DNA of 56,694 nt from Thermovirga sp. (GTDB lineage Bacteria; Synergistota; Synergistia; Synergistales; Thermovirgaceae). Shown here piece by piece: positions 15,804 to 24,451 of this stretch. Numbering within the stretch: position 1 is the stretch's first letter; every line of letters starts with the position of its first letter. The position numbers and the translations under genes are program-made. The notes under the pieces are model-generated. The model had not been told where the DNA came from. It saw only the letters and a program-made list of their open reading frames with translations, and did no database searches. Location: NCBI RefSeq assembly GCF_017656375.1, contig NZ_JACDOB010000009.1, positions 1 through 56,694 on the forward strand, written 5' to 3'.

Positions 15804-16046
15804 TTGAGCAAGGAAATTCAAGCTTTGATTGGTGCCATATTTATGGGAGTTGGGGCTTATTTTTTAGCATATTCGCATGGGGAACGAATATGGGGGAAAC
15901 CCAAAAAGGCCAAAAGGACCAGGCCCGAAGGATTCTATGATCCCAAAACCCCTCAATCGTCAGAACGAAGAAACCACATATTAAAATCAATCATGGTCGG
16001 CGTTGCAATAGCCATAATGTTCTTTTTCTATTTTTACATGAGATGA
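15804..16046 (+). CDS. Small two-helix membrane protein
   Basis: 80 residues from a TTG start preceded by AGAGAGGAGC. Hydrophobic helix at residues 6-24, a basic middle rich in K/R/P (GKPKKAKRTRPEGFYDPK), and a second helix at 63-79 ending the protein. No family recognised. It precedes the oligoendopeptidase gene by 32 bases on the same strand and is probably cotranscribed. A TATACT lies about 45 bases upstream. Confidence 0.6.
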   Translation: MSKEIQALIGAIFMGVGAYFLAYSHGERIWGKPKKAKRTRPEGFYDPKTPQSSERRNHILKSIMVGVAIAIMFFFYFYMR

Positions 16047-16078
16047 ATTAAATAAAACAGATCAGGAGGAAGCAAAAC

Positions 16079-17911
16079 ATGAAAACAATGAAAAACAGCA
16101 AAAATCCACACATGAAGCCTATACCCGAAAGGAAGGACATACCAGAACATTACAAGTGGAAACTACAAGACCTTTTCGAGACAATCGATGATTGGAATAA
16201 GGCCATCATTGAAGTCGAAAGATTATTGGCTCAAATCGAAAACTACAAGGATAAACTGGGCCAAAATCCTCAAACGCTGCTAGAATGCCTAAAACTGGCC
16301 GATGAAATAGGACAAAAAAGCGACAAGATACTTGTATATGCTCATATGAAAAGCCACGAAGACACCAGAGACGCTAAAGCTCAATCAAACGCCCATAAGG
16401 CCACTTCTCTTTTCATCCAAGCACAAAAAGCTTGTTCATTTATTACACCTGAAATCCTCCAAATAGGCGAAGAAAAGATAACAGAATACATCGAGACAGA
16501 AGAGCGCCTGGCTAAATATGAATTTTTTCTCAAAGATATCCTCAGAAGGAAAGCCCATACTCTAGAGACCTCCGAAGAATATCTTCTAGCTGGGGCCGGC
16601 GAAATAGCTCAAGGGCCTGAAGACATATTTTCTGCATTAACCAACGCTGATATCCAGTTTCCCAACATAACCAACGGTAAGGGAGAAGCAATACCTTTAT
16701 CTGAAGAGCGTTTCAGCACATTCCTAACCTCCACAGACAGAACATTGAGGAAGAACGCTTTCCATGCCCTTTTTGATACTTACGGTAGCTTTAAAAACAC
16801 CTTATCTGCAACTTACAGTAGCGCTATAAGGAGTTCACTATTTTTCGCTAGAGCAAGAAATTTCAACTCCACATTGGAAGCTTCACTTTTTAATAACTCT
16901 ATACCCGTTTCTGTATACAACCAGTTAATAAACCAAATCAACAAAAACCTTGAGGCCTTACATAAATATGTGTCCCTCAAGAAAAAGGCTTTAAAATTGG
17001 ACGAAATCCACATGTATGACATGTACGTGAACATAGCCGGTGAGCCCTACGAACACATTCCCTTTGAAGAAGCCCAAGAAATTGTGCTTGATGCTCTAAA
17101 ACCTCTAGGGACAGAATATCTAAAACTTGTTGAGGAAGGGTTTTCTTCCCGATGGATAGATGTATATGAGAACAAGGGCAAGCGAGGTGGGGCATACTGT
17201 TGGGGATGTTATGGAGGGCACCCCTACGTTCTTCTAAATTACAATGGGAAATTAAAAGATGTATTTACCCTTGCCCATGAGATGGGGCACGCGATCCATC
17301 AAGCATATACAAATGCCACCCAACCGTACATTTATTCCGGCCACAGCATATTCGTGGCTGAAGTTGCGTCCATAGTAAACGAAATACTCCTCAACATAGC
17401 CCTAACCGGGAAAGCCTCAACAAATGAAGAGAAGAAATACTTCATGCACGTAATGACCGAACAAATAAGAACAACGGTGTTCAGACAAACCTTATTCGCT
17501 GAATTTGAGCTTAATGTCCATCAGATGACCCAAAAAGGTGAAGCTCCGTCACATGAAACACTTTGCTCATTGTGGATGGACCTAAACAGAAAGTATTACG
17601 GACCCGAGATAGCTCTTGACGCAAACCTTGCCTTTGAGTGGGCAAGAATTCCTCATTTTTACTCTCCTTTCTACGTATATCAATACGCCACAGGTTTCGC
17701 TGCTGCTTTGAGTATCGCAAATGCCATCGCCAATGAAGGCGCGCCAGCACAAAAAGCATATATTCAATTCCTAAAAAGCGGTAAATCTGACTATCCTATA
17801 AATCTACTCAAAAAAGCAGGGGTGGACATGTCTACTGGCGAACCAATAAAAGAAGCTATGAATTTCTTCTCCGAGAAAGTCGAAAATCTCGAACAAATTC
17901 TTAGTGATTAA
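16079..17911 (+). CDS. pepF: Oligoendopeptidase F (M3 metallopeptidase)
   Basis: 610 residues, typical for the family. The zinc motif L-A-H-E-M-G-H-A-I-H has H400, E401 and H404, and the third ligand glutamate follows in F-V-A-E-V-A-S. PepF cleaves short cytoplasmic peptides, matching a peptide-fermenting lifestyle. ATG preceded by CAGGAGGAAG. A strong terminator (17938-17966) ends the unit. Confidence 0.93.
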   Translation: MKTMKNSKNPHMKPIPERKDIPEHYKWKLQDLFETIDDWNKAIIEVERLLAQIENYKDKLGQNPQTLLECLKLADEIGQKSDKILVYAHMKSHEDTRDAKAQSNAHKATSLFIQAQKACSFITPEILQIGEEKITEYIETEERLAKYEFFLKDILRRKAHTLETSEEYLLAGAGEIAQGPEDIFSALTNADIQFPNITNGKGEAIPLSEERFSTFLTSTDRTLRKNAFHALFDTYGSFKNTLSATYSSAIRSSLFFARARNFNSTLEASLFNNSIPVSVYNQLINQINKNLEALHKYVSLKKKALKLDEIHMYDMYVNIAGEPYEHIPFEEAQEIVLDALKPLGTEYLKLVEEGFSSRWIDVYENKGKRGGAYCWGCYGGHPYVLLNYNGKLKDVFTLAHEMGHAIHQAYTNATQPYIYSGHSIFVAEVASIVNEILLNIALTGKASTNEEKKYFMHVMTEQIRTTVFRQTLFAEFELNVHQMTQKGEAPSHETLCSLWMDLNRKYYGPEIALDANLAFEWARIPHFYSPFYVYQYATGFAAALSIANAIANEGAPAQKAYIQFLKSGKSDYPINLLKKAGVDMSTGEPIKEAMNFFSEKVENLEQILSD

Positions 17912-17937
17912 ATATGCAACATACAGCACTCCATATA

Positions 17938-17966
17938 AAAAGGGGCTCTCAAAGAGAGCCCCTTTG
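17938..17966. terminator. Rho-independent terminator after pepF
   Basis: Perfect stem GGGGCTCTC (17942-17950), AAA loop, GAGAGCCCC (17954-17962), bordered by A on the left and T on the right. Works in both directions between pepF and the convergent FMN enzyme gene. Confidence 0.85.
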
Positions 17967-18002
17967 AATGCGTTTCTTCCTCGTTGTCACAAGACCTAAG
18001 CA

Positions 18003-19073
18003 TTAATTCCCGAAAAGGTCCTGAAATATCTCCTCTACCGACTCCTGCTTGGTTAACTTAGAGACATTTGTGCCGCAGAAGAATAACCCTTCCTCCCATC
18101 TCCCCCAAAACGCATCAACCAATGCTTGAGCTATGCAAAAGGTCTTTTCTCCTCTTCTGTATGAACAATGGTGCAAACAGTTGGCAAAACAAGGTTTGCT
18201 TTCCACATTGCCTTTTAAATACCTATCTATAAAGGGAGAACGTAGTACCCTACCAGGGATGCCTACAGGGCTTTTTATTATTACCACATCGTTACCTTTC
18301 GCTCGCAAAATTATATCTTTATACGCATCTGACGCATCTCCCTCGACAGCAACCATGAACCTAGTACCCATTTGTACCCCGCTTGCGCCGAGTTCGAACA
18401 TTCTTAACATGTCAGACCTATTCCACACACCCCCTGCCGCAACTATAGGAATATCTACTTTCAGTTCTTTCTCTAAATACTCCTTTATTTCCGGAATGAC
18501 CTTTTCTGGAGAAAATTGCTCGGAGAAGACTTGCTCTTCCTTGGTTACGCCTAAATGTCCTCCGGCATATAGTGGAGTTTCCACTACAAACCCGTCGGGC
18601 AACCTGCCGTACTGCTTTCCCCATCTCTTTACAATTATTCTCACTGCTTTTAAAGAACTCACTATGGGAACTAATGCAACATCAGGGTAATCCTTCGTTA
18701 TCCCAGGAAGGCTCAAAGGCAATCCAGCGCCGGAGATAATGACATCAGCGCCTCCTTCACAAGAAGCCCTCACCTGGTCCTCGTAATCTGTTAAGGCAAC
18801 CATTATATTAACAGCTATTACACCATCAGGAGCTTCGTTCCTAGCCTGATGCAAACATTTAATGATTTCCTTCTTGTTTGCCTCAAAATAATTACTGCCA
18901 TCATAGTCTGAGGACGCAACAGCGAGCCCCACAGTTGCTATAGTACCCACGCCTCCCGCTTTAGCTACCGCACCTGCAAGGTTTGGGCCAGAAATCCTTA
19001 CCCCCATCCCCCCTTGTATCAAAGGAAATTTAGGCCTATGCTTCCCAATCTTTAGTTCTGGTATCAAATCCAT
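18003..19073 (-). CDS. FMN-dependent nitronate monooxygenase / FabK-like oxidoreductase
   Basis: 356 residues from ATG 19073, which follows a GGTGGGGG ribosome binding site; an in-frame ATG at 19103 lacks one. TIM-barrel flavoprotein motifs: Q-G-G-M-G-V near the start, A-G-G-V-G-T-I-A, I-I-S-G-A-G-L-P, and G-A-S-G-V-Q-M-G-T-R-F phosphate-binding segment. An extra C-terminal Cys cluster (C-F-A-N-C-L-H-H-C ... F-C-I-A-Q) is not part of the classical 2-nitropropane dioxygenase core and might bind metal. FabK (enoyl-ACP reductase) is the alternative, but no fatty-acid genes lie nearby. Confidence 0.8.
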   Translation of the reverse strand: MDLIPELKIGKHRPKFPLIQGGMGVRISGPNLAGAVAKAGGVGTIATVGLAVASSDYDGSNYFEANKKEIIKCLHQARNEAPDGVIAVNIMVALTDYEDQVRASCEGGADVIISGAGLPLSLPGITKDYPDVALVPIVSSLKAVRIIVKRWGKQYGRLPDGFVVETPLYAGGHLGVTKEEQVFSEQFSPEKVIPEIKEYLEKELKVDIPIVAAGGVWNRSDMLRMFELGASGVQMGTRFMVAVEGDASDAYKDIILRAKGNDVVIIKSPVGIPGRVLRSPFIDRYLKGNVESKPCFANCLHHCSYRRGEKTFCIAQALVDAFWGRWEEGLFFCGTNVSKLTKQESVEEIFQDLFGN

Positions 19074-19148
19074 TTTTCCCCCACCCAAAAGATATACCTC
19101 CATTCAAAAGTTTTATTCTCTTATTATCTCTGGCTCTCATTAACGGCG

Positions 19149-19799
19149 CTACGATTCTGCATTTTCCTTGTTTCCCTTGACCTTCGCCAGTTTATAGCTA
19201 TTACCCATTTTATTATATACTCCCAGAACTTTGCTAATATATTTTTTGCCATTTTTGCCTAAATATCTGGCAAGGGCTTTTTTAACATCATAATTACTGG
19301 ATTTCATATACCAAGAAAAAATATAAGTACCTGCCATTATATTGTTTCTTGGCTCCATAAGGTCTTTAAGGCTTTTTATCTGATTAAATGCAGATCTAAG
19401 TCCCTTTTTATGAACTTTCCAATTAATCTGCATCAAGCCATACGCGTATTTCGATCTCGCATTCCTCTTCACTGTAGATTCTTTTATTATCAAAGAAGCT
19501 ATTAAAAAGGGATCTATCCCAAAGAGCTTTGAAGACTCCATGACATAGCTCGCATATTCCCATGCTTCTTCTTTTCTCAATTTATGATTCGCTCTCAGAA
19601 AACTTTCAGCTATTATGGATCTTTTCACTACACTTTCAGTGCTAATTTCACCGGGGCTTATTTCTGCCGCAGTATTCTTGTGTTCTAACCTAACCAGGCA
19701 ATCTCCTTCAGCTGAGGACACACCAGGATAAAATAAAAGTATTAAAGCTATCACAAAGAAGATAAAGACACAAACGGAAATTCTACGAGCCTCAACCAA
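19149..19799 (-). CDS. Lytic transglycosylase (SLT domain), secreted
   Basis: 216 residues from a TTG at 19799 with AAAGGAG 8 bases upstream; longer in-frame starts lack a ribosome binding site. N-terminal hydrophobic signal (residues 6-26, V-S-S-A cleavage-like end). The lysozyme-like domain has the catalytic glutamate in L-I-I-K-E-S-T and the downstream Y-A-Y-G-L-M-Q-I-N motif; a helical C-terminal repeat G-K-N-G-K-K-Y-I-S-K-V follows. It would cleave peptidoglycan glycan strands with 1,6-anhydro end formation. Confidence 0.85.
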   Translation of the reverse strand: MVEARRISVCVFIFFVIALILLFYPGVSSAEGDCLVRLEHKNTAAEISPGEISTESVVKRSIIAESFLRANHKLRKEEAWEYASYVMESSKLFGIDPFLIASLIIKESTVKRNARSKYAYGLMQINWKVHKKGLRSAFNQIKSLKDLMEPRNNIMAGTYIFSWYMKSSNYDVKKALARYLGKNGKKYISKVLGVYNKMGNSYKLAKVKGNKENAES

Positions 19800-19861
19800 G
19801 TTAACCACTCCTTTTTTCAAATAAAACCAACGAAATGGACGAACCAAAGTGTACCTTATAA

Positions 19862-19909
19862 AAAAGGGAAGGGGCAAGCTTTTATTTAAAAGCTTGCCCC
19901 TTCCCTTTT
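19862..19909 (-). terminator. Strong terminator after the selenoprotein gene
   Basis: Perfect 22-base stem (19862-19883 / 19888-19909) with a 4-base loop, followed on the minus strand by TTTTTT. It lies 11 bases past the selenoprotein stop codon. Confidence 0.9.
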
Positions 19910-19920
19910 CTTATTGCTTA

Positions 19921-20208
19921 TTAAACTAGAGCTGTTGGTACATATAAAACCCAACCATCCCAACTCTTTTGAGCTTCCACCTTAACCGTGTCTTTAGAGA
20001 ATTTCATTCCTTTAGGAATCCAAATAGTAAGCTCCTGATCTTCTAAGGCAAAATAATCAGAAGCTGCTTCAGGCTCACCGCTCTCGACGAGAGCTACAGG
20101 GATCCTGCATCAGCCACTGCCTATAGTAGTCTCCACCAAGTGCCCTGCAAGCCCTTGGGAAGATAAAACATCCTTAGCCTTATCTGAAACCTCTAACTTT
20201 AAATCCAC
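19921..20208 (-). CDS. HesB-like (CC/Se-motif) selenoprotein with in-frame TGA
   Basis: 95 residues from GTG 20208 (GGAGGG 8 bases upstream) to TAA at 19923-19921. Codon 33 is TGA (20112-20110), inside G-S-G-U-C-R-I-P-V; the frame is otherwise open and coding in character on both sides. The shape (short N-terminal helix, G-x-G-U loop, then beta-rich A-L-V-E-S-G ... T-I-W-I-P-K) resembles the HesB/IscA fold, and the adjacent Sec-Cys matches the small family annotated as CC/Se motif selenoproteins. The C-terminal Cys-Gly-Cys of true IscA is absent. A hairpin with the hallmarks of a bacterial SECIS follows the TGA. A sigma-70 promoter and a strong terminator make it a single-gene unit. Function unknown; redox or metal handling is likely. 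Standard gene finders would split or miss it. Confidence 0.85.
20080..20112 (-). promoter_or_regulatory. Bacterial SECIS element next to the Sec TGA
   Basis: After the TGA (20112-20110) the minus strand folds into a perfect 6-base stem GCTCTC (20094-20089) / GAGAGC (20085-20080) with a three-base loop GTC. The loop begins with G and starts 21 bases after the TGA, within the distance seen for SelB-binding elements, which need a G in the first two loop positions (established knowledge). Confidence 0.75.
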
Positions 20209-20249
20209 TATCAGTACCCTCCTTCTATGTCTTAAAAATATCCGCGCTT

Positions 20250-20278
20250 TTTATACCACTATAGGGTTATTTTATCAA
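20250..20278 (-). promoter_or_regulatory. Promoter of the selenoprotein gene
   Basis: On the minus strand TTGATA (20278-20273), 17-base spacer, TATAAA (20255-20250), 42 bases ahead of the GTG start. Confidence 0.6.
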
Positions 20279-20316
20279 GAGAAAGACTAACAATTTTGTG
20301 TTAAAATTGCCCTACT

Positions 20317-21093
20317 ATGATGATGTGGTCTTCAAAAAAAGATACAAGGGGCAACAAACCAATAAAAGTCCTCTATAGGGATGACTTTCTCTTTGCTGTG
20401 GCCAAGCCTGCTGGGATCTTTGTCCACAGGACAGCTTTAAGCAGAGAAAAAGGCCCTTTTCTCCTGCAAGAGGCAAGAAATCTTTTTGGAAATCATCTAT
20501 ACCCTGTCCACAGACTAGATAGACCCACATCAGGATTGGTTATATTCGCGACCAATCCTCAAATAGCAAAATCCCTAGGTGAAGCCTTTAAAAGAAAAAA
20601 GATAGCAAAGACCTACATCGCTGTGGTACGAGGGTGGACTAAAGATTCAGACACAATAGACAAACCTCTAATTAAAATAACAGAGGGAGAGGACTCTTGT
20701 CCTACGCAGCCTAAAACTCAAGAAGCTATAACCAGGTACAAAACTATTGCGAGAACAGAAATTCCTTTTGCCGTCTCAAGATACTCAACAAGCCGTTACT
20801 CATTGGTCCTAGTCAACCCAATAACAGGAAGAAGACATCAAATAAGAAGGCATTTCAAGCACATTTCTCATCCCATAGTTGGTGATGTACTTTACGGAGA
20901 CGGAAAACACAATAAATTTTTTCGCCTCCACTTCCAGTCCAACAGGCTACTTCTCCATTCACTGAGCATAAGGCTAAGGCATCCTGTATATGGACATTCT
21001 TTAAACATAACAGCTCCCCCGGATCCAGGCTTCCAAAATGTCCTGTCTCTCTTAGGATGGAAGGAAATAGTTGATGGGCTTATAATCCAATAA
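20317..21093 (+). CDS. truC: RluA-family pseudouridine synthase, TruC-like
   Basis: 258 residues; three ATG codons start it and no clear ribosome binding site helps choose between them. The catalytic aspartate is in V-H-R-L-D-R-P-T-S-G. The N-terminal order V-L-Y-R-D-D-F, V-A-K-P-A-G, V-H-R-T follows E. coli TruC closely, which modifies U65 of some tRNAs, rather than the larger RluA/C/D with S4 domains. R-R-H-Q-I-R-R-H-F is the conserved C-terminal motif. A tRNA gene lies immediately downstream on the other strand. Substrate assignment is by motif resemblance only. Confidence 0.8.
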   Translation: MMMWSSKKDTRGNKPIKVLYRDDFLFAVAKPAGIFVHRTALSREKGPFLLQEARNLFGNHLYPVHRLDRPTSGLVIFATNPQIAKSLGEAFKRKKIAKTYIAVVRGWTKDSDTIDKPLIKITEGEDSCPTQPKTQEAITRYKTIARTEIPFAVSRYSTSRYSLVLVNPITGRRHQIRRHFKHISHPIVGDVLYGDGKHNKFFRLHFQSNRLLLHSLSIRLRHPVYGHSLNITAPPDPGFQNVLSLLGWKEIVDGLIIQ

Positions 21094-21122
21094 CTAACAG
21101 CATATAAGCAACAATAAAAGAA

Positions 21123-21149
21123 AAGGCTCTGCTATATAAGCAGAGCCTT
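21123..21149. terminator. Bidirectional terminator between truC and tRNA-Leu
   Basis: Perfect 10-base stem AAGGCTCTGC (21123-21132) / GCAGAGCCTT (21140-21149), 7-base loop. Confidence 0.75.
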
Positions 21150-21158
21150 GATTCATCA

Positions 21159-21245
21159 TGGTGCGGAGGGGGAGACTCGAACTCCCACAGCCCGGAGGCC
21201 ACCAGGCCCTCAACCTGGCGCGTCTACCTGTTCCGCCACCCCCGC
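21159..21245 (-). tRNA. tRNA-Leu (anticodon GAG)
   Basis: 87 bases with encoded CCA (21161-21159). Acceptor arm GCGGGGG pairs with CCTCCGC allowing one G-U. The anticodon stem CCAGG/CCTGG holds the loop TTGAGGG, giving anticodon GAG for CUC/CUU. The T arm is GGGAG-TTCGAGT-CTCCC. A long variable arm, as in class II tRNAs (Leu, Ser, Tyr), lies between. Confidence 0.95.
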
Positions 21246-21301
21246 GCATCAAGCGCGAATGCAATTATAAAAAAGATGTTTCAAATCGTCAACTACAATT
21301 A

Positions 21302-22228
21302 TCACAAACCAAGGAAACTGATCCATGCTGGCAAAGTAAAAATAGAAAATATCGTAGTCGCTACAACTACCTGGGCACAATAATTGTAGTCCATGTGCAT
21401 ACCTTTAGCTAAAACAAAATTGTTCACTGCCGAAGGCATAGCCGAAACCAGTACTATTGTCTTCATGAGGGGGCTTTCTACAGGCCAAATGCAAAAAGCT
21501 CCAAAAACTATGGCTGGGTGGATTGCTAACTTTATAACCGACTCCAACCAAGTATGCTTAAAGGCATCCCATAAGTTCTCTAGTTCCAAAGAAGCCCCAA
21601 GACTCAAAAGAGCTATACCACTAGCAGTATTACCTATTATTTTGAAGGCCCCGTCCATCCACTCTGGTAGATCATTAAAACCAGCAGCAGATCCCGCCAC
21701 ACCTAAAAAACATCCCCAAATAAGCGGGTTTTTCAGTAGCTTCTTCCCTGTTTCCAAAAGAGATTCAAATGACAAAGTCCCACTGAGGGCTGTTTGGGCC
21801 CACGTAAGACTTATGATGTTGTATCCCAACATTCCCACAGCCAAAAATAAAGACAAAGAGTTTACTCCATCTTGCCCCAGTGCTAAAGTTACAGCTGGAA
21901 TCCCCATAAAAATATTGTTTGCCCTCACTGATATTAGAACTGTAACTGCTCTTTTCTCATTACTCTTATGGCGCAATCTAGCCAGCAACCAAGCCAGTGG
22001 TGGGACAATTACAAAAGGTACATGGACAGCCCAGAAAAGATTGGGGTTGTCAAATATGCCTGCTCCAACCTTTAGAGTGGATCTAAAGAGCAAAACAGGA
22101 AGTACAACCCAATACAGTAAGTCATTCAATTGAGAAACTAAGCTTTTCTGGAGAATCCCTAGCTTCTTTACTAAGTAACCAATAAATATAACTATAAACA
22201 AAGGCAACACTATAAAAGCACTATGCAT
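21302..22228 (-). CDS. AEC-family transporter (auxin efflux carrier type)
   Basis: 308 residues with about ten hydrophobic segments. The opening F-I-V-I-F-I-G-Y-L-V-K-K-L-G and the L-Y-W-V-V-L-P-V-L-L-F segment are typical of AEC permeases such as bacterial malate/malonate carriers. Substrate unknown. Lies upstream of, and on the same strand as, tRNA-Leu and downstream of rplS. Confidence 0.82.
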   Translation of the reverse strand: MHSAFIVLPLFIVIFIGYLVKKLGILQKSLVSQLNDLLYWVVLPVLLFRSTLKVGAGIFDNPNLFWAVHVPFVIVPPLAWLLARLRHKSNEKRAVTVLISVRANNIFMGIPAVTLALGQDGVNSLSLFLAVGMLGYNIISLTWAQTALSGTLSFESLLETGKKLLKNPLIWGCFLGVAGSAAGFNDLPEWMDGAFKIIGNTASGIALLSLGASLELENLWDAFKHTWLESVIKLAIHPAIVFGAFCIWPVESPLMKTIVLVSAMPSAVNNFVLAKGMHMDYNYCAQVVVATTIFSIFTLPAWISFLGL

Positions 22229-22258
22229 TTTAATTTAACACCTTGAAAGATATAAGTT

Positions 22259-22293
22259 AGGGCCATGCCACAAATCTATTGCTACATGGCCCT
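22259..22293. terminator. Inverted repeat at the end of the rplS operon
   Basis: Perfect 9-base repeat AGGGCCATG (22259-22267) / CATGGCCCT (22285-22293) with a 17-base loop. No T-run follows on the minus strand, so whether it terminates rplS is uncertain; on the plus strand a T-rich stretch follows but no gene reads in. Confidence 0.45.
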
Positions 22294-22316
22294 ATTGTTG
22301 TTTTCATTTTGACTGC

Positions 22317-22667
22317 TTAAAATCTTCTTTCCTTGATCCTGGCAGCCTTACCACTCAATTTGCGCAAATAGTACAGCTTTGCTCTTCTTACCTTTCCGTA
22401 ACGCGACACCTCAATCTTCTCAATTGAAGGAGTATGAAGCGGGAAAATTCTTTCCACACCCACGCCCCCGGAGACCTTTCTTACGGTGAAGGTCTCTCTG
22501 GCTCCACCATGTTTTCTGGCTATTACAACTCCTTCAAATATCTGGATTCTTTCACGGTTTCCTTCTTTTACCTTAACATGGACCTTAACGGTATCTCCTG
22601 GCCTGAATTCAGGAATCTCCTTTTTCGCGTATTTTCTCTCAATAAGCGCAATTTTCTGATCCATCAT
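22317..22667 (-). CDS. rplS: 50S ribosomal protein L19
   Basis: 116 residues. The sequence [13 protein letters not shown] near residue 22 and the basic segment [18 protein letters not shown] are diagnostic. L19 sits at the 30S-50S interface. Overlaps the end of trmD by 4 bases and closes the ylxM-to-rplS operon. Confidence 0.97.
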   Translation of the reverse strand: MMDQKIALIERKYAKKEIPEFRPGDTVKVHVKVKEGNRERIQIFEGVVIARKHGGARETFTVRKVSGGVGVERIFPLHTPSIEKIEVSRYGKVRRAKLYYLRKLSGKAARIKERRF

Positions 22668-23911
22668 CTATCCCTCCCGATGGGAACTTCTTTTTTTTCC
22701 AATCCTATTATTCTTTCCAGTGTCACAGCGACACTGATTATCCCTGAAAAAATATCTCCACTATCGTTAACCCCTAGCGGATTTCTAAGACAAACGCCTA
22801 CCATATCTTCCGCTTTACATTGATAACAAAAGGCCACAGGGCGACAAAAACCCAAGATTCTCATCTTTAATTCATCCCAATGAATTCTGTTTGCCTTGTT
22901 CTCGCTCGTTATAGCTACCATGTATGGACTACTTTTTTCTTTTTCCTTTATCCAGCTAACTGCCCTGTCCATATTAGGTACTACTTTTATCATTTCTGCA
23001 TACTCGTCGCACTCAGCTTCTAATTTTGCCAATCTCGAGAGCAAGATTCTTATTTTCTGCCTTATAGCAGCCTCCTTAAGCAACAAAATTACCTTTCTAC
23101 AGCCAGCTCTTTCAGATACGCTTATTATATTCTTCAAAAACTTAATTACAACCTCTTCAGGTAGCCCCGCTTCATCACCTAATACTCTTGAGGCATCACC
23201 CCAAATGAGGTATACACCCTTTTCAATGTAAGGTGCTAGAAAAGCATTTCCTACAATATCTGGCCTCCTGGATAATGTCCTTGCTATGGACTCTCGGCGT
23301 CGCCAACTAGCCACGGCTCCATGGTCTCCATTTAAGAGGACCTCCGGCACCTTCAACCCCCTCCACACCGACGGGCGTGTGTAATGGGGGTGATCGAGCA
23401 TCCCCTTGGCAAAAGAATCATCTTCAACGGCGCTAGATTTGCCTACTACTCCCTCTACCCTCCTGGAGACAGCGTCAACCACTATAAGGGCAGGAAGCTC
23501 ACCTCCAGTTAGAACATAGTCCCCAACAGACACTTCCATGTCGGCATATGCCTGTATAAAGCGCTCATCAACACCTTCATAATGGCCGCAGACCAATATC
23601 AAATGTTGCTCTGTAGCCAGCGATTCAACTAAAGCTTGATTTAGCAATCTACCTTGCGGACTTAAGCATATAACCTTTGCAGCTGGGCTTTTCACAAAAT
23701 CAACAGCTCTTGCTAGAGGTTCTGCCTTTAATACCATACCTCCGCCACCGTATGCATAATCATCTATCTGGTTATGCGGAGGCTCTGCAAACATTCTGGG
23801 GTTTACGACATCACATTCTATCAACCCCTTCTGCACGGCTTTTCCTATTACGCTTGTCTTAAAATAAGCTTCAACGAAATCGGGAAAAGCCGTAACCACA
23901 GAAAACCTCAT
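22664..23911 (-). CDS. trmD: tRNA (guanine37-N1)-methyltransferase TrmD with long C-terminal extension
   Basis: 415 residues from ATG 23911, which overlaps the rimM stop as TGATG; an in-frame ATG at 23920 also exists. Residues 1 to about 240 are a complete SPOUT Trm[47 protein letters not shown] and R-P-S-V-W-R-G. The remaining 175 residues are not part of normal TrmD (about 245 aa). They look like the C-terminal domain of the family of RNA methyltransferases often encoded next to trmD (Methyltrn_RNA_4), but the usual glycine-rich SAM motif is poor, so this half may be structural. Methylates G37 of CNN-reading tRNAs to prevent frameshifting. Confidence 0.92.
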   Translation of the reverse strand: MRFSVVTAFPDFVEAYFKTSVIGKAVQKGLIECDVVNPRMFAEPPHNQIDDYAYGGGGMVLKAEPLARAVDFVKSPAAKVICLSPQGRLLNQALVESLATEQHLILVCGHYEGVDERFIQAYADMEVSVGDYVLTGGELPALIVVDAVSRRVEGVVGKSSAVEDDSFAKGMLDHPHYTRPSVWRGLKVPEVLLNGDHGAVASWRRRESIARTLSRRPDIVGNAFLAPYIEKGVYLIWGDASRVLGDEAGLPEEVVIKFLKNIISVSERAGCRKVILLLKEAAIRQKIRILLSRLAKLEAECDEYAEMIKVVPNMDRAVSWIKEKEKSSPYMVAITSENKANRIHWDELKMRILGFCRPVAFCYQCKAEDMVGVCLRNPLGVNDSGDIFSGIISVAVTLERIIGLEKKEVPIGRDR

Positions 23912-24441
23912 CAATCCCATAGCCCCTCCAAGAGCGAAACTATCATTTCCTGTTTTTCCAGGTCAATTGAACTTATCATTTCTTTGGCTGCAGGGATCAT
24001 CTTTTCCTCACCTGCAGGAGTCTCAACCAAAAAGACATCAACTCCCCCTGTCACAAGGACATCCTTGATGTGTCCCAACTCCTCAAGGGTCTCACTGTCC
24101 TTCACGGATAATCCAATGAGGTCATCAATCCAATAGCGACCTTCAGGTAAGGAAACCCGCTCTTCCTTCTTTATCTTAATTATCAGGCCCTTTAGAGCTT
24201 CTGCTTCTTCTCTAGTATTGACATTTTCTGCCCTGGCCAACACAAAGCCCTTATCGACCTGGAAACGGACCGACAGCAAGCGCAACGTCAACTTGTGGGA
24301 GCCTAAAGCTCCGTACAGCTTTATTTCCTCCATATTTTTGAATCTCTCAGGGAAATCAGTCAAAGGCAGAATCTTAAACTCACCCCTAATCCCGTGAGCC
24401 CCCACAATTTTCCCTACTGCTGTCAATTCCAAATCTTTCAA
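23911..24441 (-). CDS. rimM: 16S rRNA processing protein RimM
   Basis: 176 residues from a TTG at 24441 with GAGGTG just upstream; a longer in-frame start at 24471 would overlap the KH gene and lacks a ribosome binding site. V-G-K-I-V-G-A-H-G-I-R-G-E-F near the start and the C-terminal PRC-barrel motif Y-W-I-D-D-L-I-G ... L-G-H-I-K-D are diagnostic. RimM assists 30S assembly around S19. Confidence 0.92.
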   Translation of the reverse strand: MKDLELTAVGKIVGAHGIRGEFKILPLTDFPERFKNMEEIKLYGALGSHKLTLRLLSVRFQVDKGFVLARAENVNTREEAEALKGLIIKIKKEERVSLPEGRYWIDDLIGLSVKDSETLEELGHIKDVLVTGGVDVFLVETPAGEEKMIPAAKEMISSIDLEKQEMIVSLLEGLWD

Positions 24442-24451
24442 ACCCAGCACC

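Noticed and set aside
23742-24136. Plus-strand frames antisense to trmD/rimM
   Set aside because: Shadows of conserved genes on the minus strand.
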